DNA from: Desulfuromonas sp. KJ2020
GTDB taxonomy: Bacteria > Desulfobacterota > Desulfuromonadia > Desulfuromonadales > SZUA-540
Direction of reading: 5' to 3'
DNA: 64,000 nt
Assembly (NCBI RefSeq): GCF_024197615.1
Contig: NZ_JAKUKE010000003.1
Span: 589,192-653,191 of the forward strand
Part shown: positions 18,434 to 26,310 of the stretch, one piece after another
Numbering within the stretch: position 1 is the stretch's first letter
Layout: each line of letters begins with the position of its first letter
The notes under the pieces: generated by a model
Databases searched by the model: none
What the model was told of the DNA's origin: nothing
What the model saw: only the letters and a program-made list of their open reading frames with translations
Translations under genes and position numbers: made by a program

Positions 18434-19330
18434 TCAAGCCCGCCAACGCTTATGGACCCAGAACCACTGGGTGATCTTTTTGCGCACGGCGGCTTCGATG
18501 TGGTCGGTGAGAATCTGGGTGTTGCGCCGAGCCGCCTCTTCGCTATTGTCCTTGTCGAAGAGCAGCATCGGTTCGAAGACGATGTCGTAGTGATTGTCGT
18601 CCTTGCGATAGGAAAAAGCCGGTACCACCGGGGTTCCCAGCTTCATGGCGATCTGGCTGATAATCGGGGTGGTATAGGCCGGCCGCCCGAAAAAGTCGAC
18701 CTTGATGCCGGCGGGGGGGGAGATGTGCTGGTCCAGCAATATAGCGACGGCCCGCTGTTCTCCCAACGCTTTGACGATGCGGCGGGCACCGTGCTTGGCC
18801 TCGATCACCTGGCCGCCGCCAGCCTCGCGGAGCCTTCTGAAATAGGCGTCGATATACGGATTTTTCATCTTCTTGGCGACAAAGTCGACGGGAACGCCGA
18901 GGCGGGGCAGAAAGAAGGTTCCCACTTCCCAGAACCCGAGATGGCCCGTGAGGATGAACAGCCCTTTCCCTAGCGCCTGCGCTTCCTGCAGATTTTCCAG
19001 CCCATGGAACGTGAAATATTCTTTTACATCCTCGTCGGTGCGGAACTGATCGAGCTGCAACATCTCCATGCCGCTTTTGCCTAAATGGCGAAACATATCG
19101 TCGATCGTCTGCTGCAGGTCGGCCGCGGACATGTCGGGGAAGGCCTGAAGCAGATTGTCCCGCGCCTGCTTGGCGCGCTTGGGCAACAGATACTGGCTGA
19201 GCCAGCCCAGCTGAGCACCCAGACCCAGCGCGACATTGCGGGGAAGCACCCGGGCCAGAAAGGCTAGGGGGAGAAAGAGAATATACTCAAGGCGATTTTT
19301 GAAAAAACGTTTTTTCATAGGCCGTTGCAT
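18434..19330 (-). CDS. Lipid A lauroyl/lysophospholipid acyltransferase (LpxL/HtrB family)
   Basis: 298 aa. An N-terminal membrane segment (LEYILFLPLAFLARVLP) anchors a cytoplasmic acyltransferase domain with the HX4E motif in TGHLGFWE and later LLDQHISPPAGIKVDFFGRPA. Enzymes of this family add a secondary acyl chain to Kdo2-lipid IVA. The start may be ATG 19330 or ATG 19318 (MKKRFFKNRLEY); neither has a strong RBS. Which of LpxL, LpxM or LpxP it resembles most cannot be settled by eye. Confidence 0.88.
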   Translation of the reverse strand: MQRPMKKRFFKNRLEYILFLPLAFLARVLPRNVALGLGAQLGWLSQYLLPKRAKQARDNLLQAFPDMSAADLQQTIDDMFRHLGKSGMEMLQLDQFRTDEDVKEYFTFHGLENLQEAQALGKGLFILTGHLGFWEVGTFFLPRLGVPVDFVAKKMKNPYIDAYFRRLREAGGGQVIEAKHGARRIVKALGEQRAVAILLDQHISPPAGIKVDFFGRPAYTTPIISQIAMKLGTPVVPAFSYRKDDNHYDIVFEPMLLFDKDNSEEAARRNTQILTDHIEAAVRKKITQWFWVHKRWRA

Positions 19331-19427
19331 CAGGGAATTGAGGGGATAGAAGCGGCAGGGAGCTTAGCATGGGCGGGCGAGATTGGCAATAAAAACGGGG
19401 TAGGGTGGCAGGTGTTTCGTGGGTTCG

Positions 19428-19467
19428 CCGGCATCCTGCCCATTGTCCTGTCAAGGCAGGATGCCGG
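19428..19467. repeat. 13-bp perfect inverted repeat
   Basis: CCGGCATCCTGCC (19428-19440) and its exact complement (19455-19467) flank a 14-nt loop, between two minus-strand genes. No U-tract follows on either strand. It may be a REP-like element or an RNA-stabilising stem after the metY-like gene. Confidence 0.6.
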
Positions 19468-19491
19468 TGATTGGAGCAAACCGCCTCACCG

Positions 19492-20778
19492 CTAGGTGCG
19501 GGCCGCTTGCAGGGCCTGGTCAAAGTCGGCCAGGATATCCTCAATGCTTTCGATGCCGACGGAGACCCGGATATAATCGGACGTCACCCCGGCGGACTGC
19601 TGTTCTTCGGGGGTAAGCTGCTGGTGGGTGGTTGAGGCCGGATGGATCACCAGGGTTTTGGCGTCGCCGACATTGGCCAGGTGGCTGGCAAGCTGCACAT
19701 GATCGATAAAGCGTGCCGCCGCCTCTTTGCCCCCCTTGATGCCAAAGCCGAGGATGGCGCCCTGGCCCTGGGGCAGGTACTGGCGGGCGCGTTCATGGTC
19801 GGGATGGCTGGGCAGTCCCGGATAGTTGACCCAAGCCACGTCGGGATGCTGCTCCAGGTGGCGGGCCAGGGCCAGCGCGTTTTCACAGTGGCGCGGCATG
19901 CGCAGGTGCAGGGTCTCAATGCCCTGGAGAATCTGAAAGCTGTTGAACGGTGAGATGCTGGGCCCCAGGTCACGCAGCAGGGTCAGGCGCATCTTCAGGA
20001 TAAACGCTTGTGCTCCCAGGGCGGGGTAATAGGCGAGGCCGTGGTAGCTCGGGTCGGGTGTGGTGAACTCGGGGAAGCGTCCGTTGTCCCAGTCGAAATT
20101 GCCCAGATCGACGACGGCGCCGCCGATGCTGGTGCCATGGCCGCCGATGAACTTGGTCAGCGAATAGCAGACGATGTTGGCTCCATGCTCGACGGGACGG
20201 AAAAGAACCGGTGTCGCCACCGTGTTGTCGACAATCAGGGGAACGCCATTTTCCCGGGCGATGGTGCCGATGGTCGCGAACTCAATGACGCAATTTTTGG
20301 GGTTGGGGATGGTCTCCAGAAAAATCCCCCGCGTCCGTTCATCGATGAGAGCCGGCAAGGTCTCGGGGGTGGCCGGGTCGAAAAAACGCACACCGATGCC
20401 GAAGCGGCGCAGAGTGTGGTTGAACAGATTGTAGGTGCCGCCATAAAGGTGACTGGAGGCGATGATATTGTCGCCGGCGCTGGCCAGATTGAGGATGGTC
20501 AGGCTGATGGCCGCCGAACCCGAGGCCATCGCCAGGGCACCGCTGCCGCCGTCCATCTCCGCCAGTCGCTGTTCCAGCACGTCGGTGGTGGGATTCATGA
20601 TGCGGGTATAGATGTTTCCCTGCTGCTCCAGGGAAAAAAGCCCGGCGGCATGCGCGGTGGAATCAAAGGTGTAGGATGTTGTCTGGTAAATCGGCACCGC
20701 CCGTGAGCGGGTGGTGGGATCCGGTTTCTGGCCGCCATGCAGGGCCTGTGTGCCAATTCCTCTTTTGATCTCGGACAT
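19492..20778 (-). CDS. metY: O-acetylhomoserine sulfhydrylase/aminocarboxypropyltransferase (copy 1)
   Basis: 428 aa PLP enzyme of the Cys/Met metabolism family. Diagnostic stretches are GIGTQALHGGQKPDPTTRSRAVPIYQT at the N-terminus and YSLTKFIGGHGTSIGG, whose Lys binds PLP. It makes homocysteine from O-acetylhomoserine and sulfide, or methionine with methanethiol. It starts at ATG 20778 behind TGGAGG. A paralogue lies just upstream on the same strand with its own terminator between them, so they are separate transcription units. Confidence 0.93.
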   Translation of the reverse strand: MSEIKRGIGTQALHGGQKPDPTTRSRAVPIYQTTSYTFDSTAHAAGLFSLEQQGNIYTRIMNPTTDVLEQRLAEMDGGSGALAMASGSAAISLTILNLASAGDNIIASSHLYGGTYNLFNHTLRRFGIGVRFFDPATPETLPALIDERTRGIFLETIPNPKNCVIEFATIGTIARENGVPLIVDNTVATPVLFRPVEHGANIVCYSLTKFIGGHGTSIGGAVVDLGNFDWDNGRFPEFTTPDPSYHGLAYYPALGAQAFILKMRLTLLRDLGPSISPFNSFQILQGIETLHLRMPRHCENALALARHLEQHPDVAWVNYPGLPSHPDHERARQYLPQGQGAILGFGIKGGKEAAARFIDHVQLASHLANVGDAKTLVIHPASTTHQQLTPEEQQSAGVTSDYIRVSVGIESIEDILADFDQALQAART

Positions 20779-20931
20779 TTCAACCTCCAGGCAAAATGGT
20801 CTGGGCCAACAGCGTATGAATCCCTGAAATATTACTTCGTTTCGGGGCGCTGTAAACCCTATGGAAACGATAAAGAATGTCTGGATAAATATCAGAAAAA
20901 ATATCGGAAAGCAAATGCCCAGTGAGAGAAC

Positions 20932-20963
20932 AAAAAAAACGGGCCCGTAAAGGCCCGTTTTAA
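20932..20963 (-). terminator. Intrinsic terminator of metY copy 2
   Basis: On the minus strand AAAACGGGCC pairs with GGCCCGTTTT around TTTACG-type loop bases and is followed by eight Us. It sits 20 nt after the copy 2 stop. Confidence 0.85.
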
Positions 20964-20984
20964 AGAAAACATGAGGAGGAAAGC

Positions 20985-22268
20985 TTATTTTTGGCTGGCC
21001 TGCAGGGCCTGTTCGACATCGGCAATAATGTCGTCGATGTGTTCAATGCCGACGGAAAGGCGGATGAGGTCGGGGGACACACCCGAAGCCCGTTGCTGTT
21101 CCGGGGTGAGCTGACGATGGGTGGTGCTGGCGGGGTGCAGGACACAAGAGCGGGCGTCCCCGACGTGTACGACCAGGGCGATAAGCTTGGTGCTCTCCAT
21201 GAATTTGATGCCGGCCTCTTTCCCCCCCTTGATGCCGAAGGTCAGCACGCCGCTGGCTCCCTTGGGCAGGTATTTCTGGGCTCGGCTGTAGCTGGGATGG
21301 CTGGGTAGACCGGGGTAGTTGACCCAGGTGACGTCAGCATGCTCCTCCAGGTACTGAGCGAGTTTCAGGGCATTGTAGCTGTGCCGTTCCATGCGCAGCG
21401 CGACGGTTTCGAGGCCGAGATTGTTCAGAAAAGAATTCAGCGGTGCCGGCGTGGTGCCGATGTCGCGCATCAGTTGCGCCCGAGCCTTGATGATATAAGC
21501 CAGCGGACCGAACTTTTCCACGTAGCGCAGACCGTGGTAGCTGGAATCGGGCTCCGTCAGTTCCGGGTATTTTCCCGAGCTCCAGTCGAAGGTGCCGCTG
21601 TCTACAATGACGCCGCCGACGCTGGTGGCGTGGCCGTCGATATATTTGGTGGTGGAGTGGATGACGATATGGGCGCCGTGCTCGAAAGGGCGGCACAGGT
21701 AAGGGGTGCCGAAGGTGTTGTCGATGATGAGAGGAACCCTCATCTCCTTGGCCAGGGCGGAGAATTTTTCGAAATCGAGCACATTCAGGCCGGGGTTACC
21801 GATAGTTTCGGCAAAGATGGCACGGGTTTCGGCGCGGAAGTGCTTCTTGAGTTCGTCCAGGGGCGCCTCGGGGTCGACAAAGGTGACCTCAATCCCCATC
21901 TTGGGCAGGGTGTTGGCAAAGAGAGAGTAGGTGCCACCGTACAGGGTGCTGGCCGAGATGATGTGCTGGCCGGACCGGCAGATATTGAGGATGGAGAGCG
22001 TCGAGGCGGCCTGGCCAGCCGAGGTCGCCAGCGCGCCGACGCCTCCTTCCATGGCGGCAATCTTGCCTTCGAAGGCCGACGTCGTCGGGTTGCCGAGGCG
22101 GGTGTAAAAAGGATCGGCGGCATCCAGATCGAACAGTTTGGCCACATGTTCGGCGCTGTCGTATTTAAAAGTCGTGCTCTGCACGATAGGGACGATACGC
22201 GGTTCCGTAGCCTTGGGGCTGTAGCCCGCCTGAATGGCCAAGGTCTCTAGTTTCCAATTTTTGTCCAT
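20985..22268 (-). CDS. metY: O-acetylhomoserine sulfhydrylase/aminocarboxypropyltransferase (copy 2)
   Basis: 427 aa PLP enzyme closely related to copy 1 in length and motif order: LAIQAGYSPKATEPRIVPIVQ, HSTTKYIDGHATSVGG (PLP lysine) and the C-terminal HPASTTHRQLTPEQQ. The two copies differ at many positions, so this is an old duplication or separate acquisition rather than an assembly artefact. RBS GGGAGG precedes ATG 22268. One copy may favour sulfide and the other methanethiol or selenide; the sequence does not tell which. Confidence 0.92.
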   Translation of the reverse strand: MDKNWKLETLAIQAGYSPKATEPRIVPIVQSTTFKYDSAEHVAKLFDLDAADPFYTRLGNPTTSAFEGKIAAMEGGVGALATSAGQAASTLSILNICRSGQHIISASTLYGGTYSLFANTLPKMGIEVTFVDPEAPLDELKKHFRAETRAIFAETIGNPGLNVLDFEKFSALAKEMRVPLIIDNTFGTPYLCRPFEHGAHIVIHSTTKYIDGHATSVGGVIVDSGTFDWSSGKYPELTEPDSSYHGLRYVEKFGPLAYIIKARAQLMRDIGTTPAPLNSFLNNLGLETVALRMERHSYNALKLAQYLEEHADVTWVNYPGLPSHPSYSRAQKYLPKGASGVLTFGIKGGKEAGIKFMESTKLIALVVHVGDARSCVLHPASTTHRQLTPEQQRASGVSPDLIRLSVGIEHIDDIIADVEQALQASQK

Positions 22269-22460
22269 AGTGGACCTCCCTTTTACGAAGATGGGTCTGA
22301 TGTCAGGTAATGCGCAGGTCGGATATGATAGCAGATTGAGAGTGTTTTTAAATGAAAAACTTGAGTGCCCTGGGTGACTTGGTTATCCTCAGTGCAACGG
22401 CTCTAGTAACCAGGTGGTCAAAGCCCGACGGCTCATCTTCCGGAAAAGGCGGAATACGAC

Positions 22461-24137
22461 GTGAACATGGATAATTTTGCCATCGCGGCCATGGTGCGGG
22501 AATTGGAGGAACTCCTTCCCGGCGCCCTGATTCGTAAGATTTATCAGCCGGATGCCGAGAATATCATCCTGCGGCTCTGGAACCGACACGGCGACCGGCG
22601 CCTTCTCCTTTCCACCGCCCCTCGCGTTAGTCGTCTGCATCTTACCGAAAAAACCTTCCCCAATCCCGCCTCACCGCCGCGTTTTTGTCAGTTGCTGCGG
22701 GCGCGACTTCGCCGGCTGCTTGCCATCGAGCAGATTCCCGGCGAACGGGTGGTACAGCTGACCTTCGCCGGCGAGGAGGACAACCCGTATCGGCTGATGG
22801 CCGAACTGCTGGGCGGGCGCAGTAACCTGATTCTGGTCGATGCTCATGATTGCATTGTCGATTGTCTTAAACGCGAAACCCGCGCTGTCGGCGAGCGCGC
22901 ACTCATGCCGGGAAATCCCTACCATCTGCCCGAAGCCCGTCCGCGTACGCTGCTGGCCGATGTATCCCTGCAGGTTCCCGAGGCTTTTTGGCAGGCCGAT
23001 GAATTTGAGGGTTGGCTCAAGCGGGAAATCGCCCCCATGACCCCTCTGGTGGCACGCGATCTGGCGGCGGGAGTCCGTCTTGGCTTGCCCGCCAAGGAGG
23101 TTTTGGAGTCCTTTCGTCAGCGCTGGCTTTTGGCGCCGCTTGTCCCCCAGATAGTGGAGATCGAAGGCCGCTCGTTGCTGCTTCCCTTCGATGTGCAATT
23201 TTTGGAGGTGAGCCGCCAGCGCCCCTTTGCCAGCTTTGCAGCCGCCGCCGACTGTTTTTATGGCGAGCTGGAAGGTGCCGAGGGAAACGCCGGCGGCCAG
23301 GAAGAGATGCAGGAGGCGCTGCGGCGAGGGCTTCGGCGCGTTGACAGGCTCTTGCAGAAACTCGAGCAGGAAAAGGAGAGTCTGGGCGGGCTTGAGCGGC
23401 AACGGCAGCTCGGCGAACTGTTGGTAGCCAACCTCTATCGAATCCGGCGTGGCATGGAAACTGTTACCGTGGAAGATTATCACGCCGAACCACCCCGTCC
23501 GGTTACCATAGGGCTTGATCCTTTACTCTCGCCGCAGGAAAATGCCGAGCGTTATTTTCGCCGCGTTAAGAAAGGCAAGCGGGGGGAAGTTCATCTTGTG
23601 CGGCGACGGGAAGAAGCCCGACAGCAAAAAGAGTGGCTGCAGGAAATGCTCTATGCTCTCGAAGAGGCGGATACAGCCGAGGAACTCACCGCTATCCGTG
23701 CGGAATTGGAAGAGGCCGGGGTGATTCGGCCCAATGAACGCTGGCGGGCCAGCCGTCGCCCCGGCGACCCCAAGGAGCAGGTGCGTCGGCTGCAGAGTCC
23801 CGGCGATTTTACCATCTGCTGGGGGAAGAACAACCGCACCAACGACTATGTCAGTCGTCACCTGACCGCCGCCGACGATCTGTGGTTTCATGCCCGGGAT
23901 ATGCCGGGCGCCCACGTCGTTCTCAAAAGGGGACAGCATGCTGGCGATATTCCGACGGAAGACCTGCTTTTCGCCGCCCGTATCGCCGCCGGCTATTCAC
24001 GAGGCAAAGACGCCATTAAAGTCGAGGTGATGGTCGCCGAAGGGAAGGCTGTGCACAAACCGAAAGGCGCGCGCCCGGGACTGGTGACGGTCAGCCGTTT
24101 TACCTCCGTGCTGGTGCCCCCTTTGCGGCCTCTATAG
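22461..24137 (+). CDS. rqcH: NFACT-family ribosome quality-control protein RqcH
   Basis: 558 aa. The NFACT-N domain starts MDNFAIAAMVRELEELLPGALIRKIYQPDA. It is followed by helix-hairpin and coiled-coil regions (about residues 270-430, with LQKLEQEKESLGGLERQRQLGELL) and a C-terminal NFACT-R domain (RTNDYVSRHLTAADDLWFHARDMPGAHVVLK). RqcH/Rqc2 proteins bind stalled 50S subunits with peptidyl-tRNA and recruit tRNA-Ala to add alanine tails. Older annotations call this fibronectin-binding protein. The start is GTG 22461 or ATG 22467. The gene directly precedes tRNA-Leu. Confidence 0.9.
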   Translation: MNMDNFAIAAMVRELEELLPGALIRKIYQPDAENIILRLWNRHGDRRLLLSTAPRVSRLHLTEKTFPNPASPPRFCQLLRARLRRLLAIEQIPGERVVQLTFAGEEDNPYRLMAELLGGRSNLILVDAHDCIVDCLKRETRAVGERALMPGNPYHLPEARPRTLLADVSLQVPEAFWQADEFEGWLKREIAPMTPLVARDLAAGVRLGLPAKEVLESFRQRWLLAPLVPQIVEIEGRSLLLPFDVQFLEVSRQRPFASFAAAADCFYGELEGAEGNAGGQEEMQEALRRGLRRVDRLLQKLEQEKESLGGLERQRQLGELLVANLYRIRRGMETVTVEDYHAEPPRPVTIGLDPLLSPQENAERYFRRVKKGKRGEVHLVRRREEARQQKEWLQEMLYALEEADTAEELTAIRAELEEAGVIRPNERWRASRRPGDPKEQVRRLQSPGDFTICWGKNNRTNDYVSRHLTAADDLWFHARDMPGAHVVLKRGQHAGDIPTEDLLFAARIAAGYSRGKDAIKVEVMVAEGKAVHKPKGARPGLVTVSRFTSVLVPPLRPL

Positions 24138-24173
24138 TTTTTCGGCCGCCCTCTTTTTTTGTGTTTTTTTTTG

Positions 24174-24202
24174 TTGCATTGGCCAAATCCTTTTGTTATA
24201 AA
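24174..24202 (+). promoter_or_regulatory. tRNA-Leu promoter
   Basis: TTGCAT (24174-24179) and TATAAA (24197-24202) are separated by exactly 17 nt. The start site falls near 24209, a few bases before the mature 5' end of the tRNA. Confidence 0.75.
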
Positions 24203-24216
24203 AGCGCACGTTTCAA

Positions 24217-24303
24217 GCCGAAGTGGTGGAATTGGTAGACACGCTAGGTTCAGGGTCTAGTGGGAGTAGTCCCGTGGGAGTTCGAGTCTCCCCTTCGGCA
24301 CCA
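24217..24303 (+). tRNA. tRNA-Leu (CAG)
   Basis: 87-nt class II tRNA with an encoded CCA. Acceptor GCCGAAG (24217-24223) pairs with CTTCGGC (24293-24299). The D-arm carries GGTAGAC. Anticodon stem CTAGG/TCTAG closes loop TTCAGGG with anticodon CAG. The long variable arm (GGGAGTAGTCCC) and TTCGAGT of the T-loop are present. Its last 20 or so bases are repeated, imperfectly, at 25918-25938 and 26256-26277, marking it as the integration site of the element that follows. Confidence 0.96.
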
Positions 24304-24559
24304 AGTAATAATTAGCTTGTTAAATCAAGCATTTATAAATCCAACTCATCATGTGTGATTCCAGTTGTGATACTGCTGGTTACCCTTGGAGAGTTGGATT
24401 TATGCTTTTGTACCTGTGGAAACGTAACAGTACTTACTATTACCGCATCAAGATCCCTTCTGACCTCTCGCAGTACTTCCCCATAAACCTTCTTAGAATA
24501 TCTTTCAAGACCAGACATTTCCGATGCAGTAAAAACTGCAGCGCTAACGTCCACCCCCC
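24297..24559 (+). repeat. Long direct repeat, copy A (att-leader-int 5' region)
   Basis: About 260 bp aligning to 25932-26180 at roughly 80 percent identity by eye, with a gap of about 15 nt in copy B. It begins at the tRNA 3' end and covers the leader plus the first ~55 codons of the integrase relic. Confidence 0.85.
24335..24403. repeat. 13-bp perfect inverted repeat in integrase leader
   Basis: ATAAATCCAACTC (24335-24347) is exactly complementary to 24391-24403, across a 43-nt loop. It ends on the integrase ATG (24402). Copy B keeps only the ATCCAAC/GTTGGAT core. It could be an operator or an RNA stem hiding the integrase start. Confidence 0.65.
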
Positions 24560-24720
24560 CTGTTCAGAATACGTTTGTTCTCTAACGTACTGAAGCTCTA
24601 CCTCCAGAGAGGATAAATGTCCTGATAGCGTCACACCGTGCGCTCAATGATGCAAAGGCTTTGCGAACAGGTTCGCTGTCTGAGTCCATGAAATATTTTC
24701 TTGCCAGAACCCAAAATGGG
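24402..24720 (+). pseudogene. Tyrosine recombinase (integrase) N-terminal relic A
   Basis: From ATG 24402 the frame reads MLLYLWKRNSTYYYRIKIPS then DLSQYFP, typical of the N-terminal arm of phage/island integrases. After the CCCCCCC run near 24553 the likeness continues one frame over (LPPERINVLIASHRALNDAK), interrupted by a stop at about 24582. All of the catalytic domain (R, H, R, Y) is missing. The remnant runs into the promoter of the next gene. Confidence 0.7.
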
Positions 24721-24729
24721 AACTATAGT
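24701..24729 (+). promoter_or_regulatory. Promoter and repeat operator of MNT/HEPN pair
   Basis: TTGCCA (24701-24706) and TATAGT (24724-24729) are 17 nt apart. Two copies of CCCA[AT]N-type repeat, CCCAAAATGGGAAC (24710-24723) and CCCAATATGGGAAC (24731-24744), start exactly 21 bp apart, on the same helix face, one inside the spacer and one over the start site. This suits binding by the winged-helix product of the next gene. Confidence 0.6.
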
Positions 24730-24736
24730 ACCCAAT

Positions 24737-25351
24737 ATGGGAACGAAAAATGATGAGACATACAGTCTGGGTGATGTGCTCTTCTCCAAGACACAAAGGC
24801 AGATACTGAGTCTTTTGTTCGGACGACCCGATAAGAGCTTCTATGCCAAGGAGATAGTGCGCCTGGCGGGAGTTGGGACTGGGACTGTCCAGCGGGAACT
24901 GGAAAAGTTTTCAGCAGTGGGGTTGCTGACTGTCGAGCAGATCGGCAACCAGAAGCATTATCGAGCCAACGATCAGGCGCCAATTTTTGAAGAGTTGCGA
25001 GGCATTGTCCAGAAGACGTTTGGTTTGGCGGATGTACTTAGGGAAGCCCTTGCAGGTTACGCTGACAAAATAAAGCTGGCCTTTATCTACGGTTCGGTCG
25101 CCAAAGAAGCGGACCACGCCAGCAGCGATATCGACGTCCTGGTCATCTCAAACGAGCTGTCTTACTCTGAGGTTTTGGATCTATTTGATTTTGCAGAAAT
25201 AAGGCTAGGGCGGAAAGTCAATCCGACGATATACAAGATTGAAGAGTTTCAGAACAAGCTGATGTCAGACAATAACTTCATCAAGCGCATCATTGACCAG
25301 TCGAAAATATTCGTGATCGGATCAGAAAATGACATCCCTACAACTCGATAA
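24737..25351 (+). CDS. Winged-helix/MNT nucleotidyltransferase fusion (antitoxin-like regulator)
   Basis: 204 aa from ATG 24737. Residues about 10-85 form a winged helix (KTQRQILSLLFGRPDKSFYAKEIVRLAGVGTGTVQRELEKF). Residues about 100-190 form a minimal nucleotidyltransferase with GSVAKEADHASSDIDVLVI, i.e. GS...DxD. MNT proteins paired with HEPN proteins act as antitoxins, in studied cases by AMPylating the HEPN toxin. The predicted promoter would start transcription at or next to this ATG, giving a leaderless mRNA; in-frame TTG 24701 and ATG 24716 lie inside the promoter. It overlaps the HEPN gene by 23 nt. It is cargo of the tRNA-Leu element. Confidence 0.78.
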   Translation: MGTKNDETYSLGDVLFSKTQRQILSLLFGRPDKSFYAKEIVRLAGVGTGTVQRELEKFSAVGLLTVEQIGNQKHYRANDQAPIFEELRGIVQKTFGLADVLREALAGYADKIKLAFIYGSVAKEADHASSDIDVLVISNELSYSEVLDLFDFAEIRLGRKVNPTIYKIEEFQNKLMSDNNFIKRIIDQSKIFVIGSENDIPTTR

Positions 25352-25751
25352 TCTGGTCAGAACGAATAAACTGAAAGCCGAACCCGGCGATCAGGGTGAA
25401 TTCGATGGGTTGGTCAAGTCCGGGCGTGCTCGTCTGCACGACGCACGTAACGAAAGCCTGGCCCTCGAGAGTCGATTTGACCTGGCATATAATGCGTCCC
25501 ACGCGCTTTCTCTGGCCGCACTACGCTGGCAGGGTTACCGGTCGGATAGCCGGTATATCGTCTTCCAGTGTTTGACACATACCTTGGGGCTAGAAGCAAA
25601 GGTCTGGAGGGTGCTGGACCATTGTCATCACATGCGCAATCGTGGTGAATACGAGGGGTATCTGGACATCAATAAACAACTGGTCGATGACCTGATCAAA
25701 GCGGCAGAGGTCGTTCTCGCCGAAGTTGATAAACTGGGGCCTGTTTGCTAG
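25329..25751 (+). CDS. HEPN-domain protein (putative toxin partner)
   Basis: 140 aa all-helical protein resembling HEPN proteins of the SAV_6107-like group: FDLAYNASHALSLAALRWQGYR, then VFQCLTHTLGL and HHMRNRGEYEGY. The HEPN RX4-6H signature can be placed as RVLDHCH or RVLDHCHH, but the RX4HXY form known from HepT is not evident. Overlap with the MNT gene implies coupled translation. By analogy with MNT/HEPN modules it could be an RNase toxin whose action is blocked by its partner; that is inference. Nothing gene-like follows up to the second element copy. Confidence 0.65.
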   Translation: MTSLQLDNLVRTNKLKAEPGDQGEFDGLVKSGRARLHDARNESLALESRFDLAYNASHALSLAALRWQGYRSDSRYIVFQCLTHTLGLEAKVWRVLDHCHHMRNRGEYEGYLDINKQLVDDLIKAAEVVLAEVDKLGPVC

Positions 25752-25917
25752 GCTCAGGTCAAATCGGTCGATAGGCCACAGGGGAGCGTTATTGCCGCCT
25801 GCCAGGCATGTCTGGAAAATAGCGGAAAATGGTTGCAAATCAGGGTAATTTCGCTGCAATTTGATATGTGGTTGCATTTATAAGTTTCTGGAATTGCAAA
25901 AGAAAATATTGTAGGCA

Positions 25918-25938
25918 GAGTCTCTCTTTTTGGCGCCA
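25918..25938 (+). repeat. Internal degenerate copy of tRNA-Leu 3' end
   Basis: GAGTCTC followed by TCTTTTT and GGCGCCA matches GAGTCTC...CGGCACCA of the tRNA with a few changes. It marks the junction between the two tandem elements. Confidence 0.6.
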
Positions 25939-26180
25939 AGTAAGAATTAGCTTGTTAAATCAAGAAGTTATGAATCCAACACATCATGTGTGACACCAGT
26001 TGTGACATCTCTGGTTAGCCTTGGAGAGTTGGATGTATGCTTTTGTACCTCTGGAAACTACTACCGCATCAAGATTCCTTCAGACCTTTCCCAGTATTTC
26101 CCCAGCGAACAAATCCGGTTATCTCTCAAGACAAGACCTACCGATGCTGCGAAAACCGCAGCAGCTAACATCCACCCCTG
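25932..26180 (+). repeat. Long direct repeat, copy B
   Basis: Second copy of 24297-24559, again beginning at a tRNA 3'-end copy and running into an integrase 5' region. It lacks about 15 nt after position 26055. Confidence 0.85.
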
Positions 26181-26181
26181 A
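26037..26181 (+). pseudogene. Tyrosine recombinase (integrase) N-terminal relic B
   Basis: From ATG 26037 it reads MLLYLWK. A deletion then shifts the frame, after which YYRIKIPSDLSQYFPSEQIR and LSLKTRPTDAAKTAAANIHP continue to a stop at 26179-26181. Residues after the frameshift are better kept than in copy A. The rest of the integrase is absent. Confidence 0.7.
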
Positions 26182-26223
26182 GGTAGGCTAACAAATTGGT
26201 GTCCACTTTTTCCAGCCTACCTC
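26180..26223. repeat. 10-bp perfect inverted repeat at the end of relic B
   Basis: GAGGTAGGCT (26180-26189) and AGCCTACCTC (26214-26223) flank 24 nt. The left arm begins exactly where the integrase likeness ends, so it may mark a deletion or insertion boundary. Confidence 0.6.
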
Positions 26224-26255
26224 ACAAAAACATTTCCAAATAGTTAATGTTTCAT

Positions 26256-26277
26256 TTCGAGTCCCCCCTTCGCACCA
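26256..26277 (+). repeat. attR-like copy of tRNA-Leu 3' end
   Basis: Matches the last 23 nt of tRNA-Leu (24281-24303) with one T-to-C change and one missing G, ending in CACCA. It defines the right end of the integrated region. Confidence 0.8.
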
Positions 26278-26310
26278 ACAAAGAAAACCTCCTGCATCTT
26301 CAGGAGTCAG

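Larger units (their letters stand above)
24281..26277 (+). mobile_element. Two tandem degenerate integrative elements at tRNA-Leu
   Basis: Copies of the tRNA-Leu 3' end occur at 24281-24303 (in the tRNA), 25918-25938 (degenerate) and 26256-26277 (one substitution and one deletion). After each of the first two comes the same leader (AGTAA[TG]AATTAGCTTGTT) and the start of a tyrosine recombinase gene, both broken. The layout is attL-int...att-int...attR. Element 1 (to 25938) carries an MNT/HEPN gene pair; element 2 is a 0.34-kb remnant. The region is AT-richer than its flanks, and the terminator that probably once served the tRNA lies beyond attR at 26311. Mobility is almost certainly lost, since no intact integrase remains. 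Confidence 0.8.

Noticed and set aside
19492-22268. Assembly duplication of metY
   Set aside because: The two copies differ at many residues and have different flanks.
24402-24593. Functional small integrase or excisionase gene after tRNA-Leu
   Set aside because: The likeness to integrases continues in another frame past its stop, and the catalytic domain is absent, so it is a relic.
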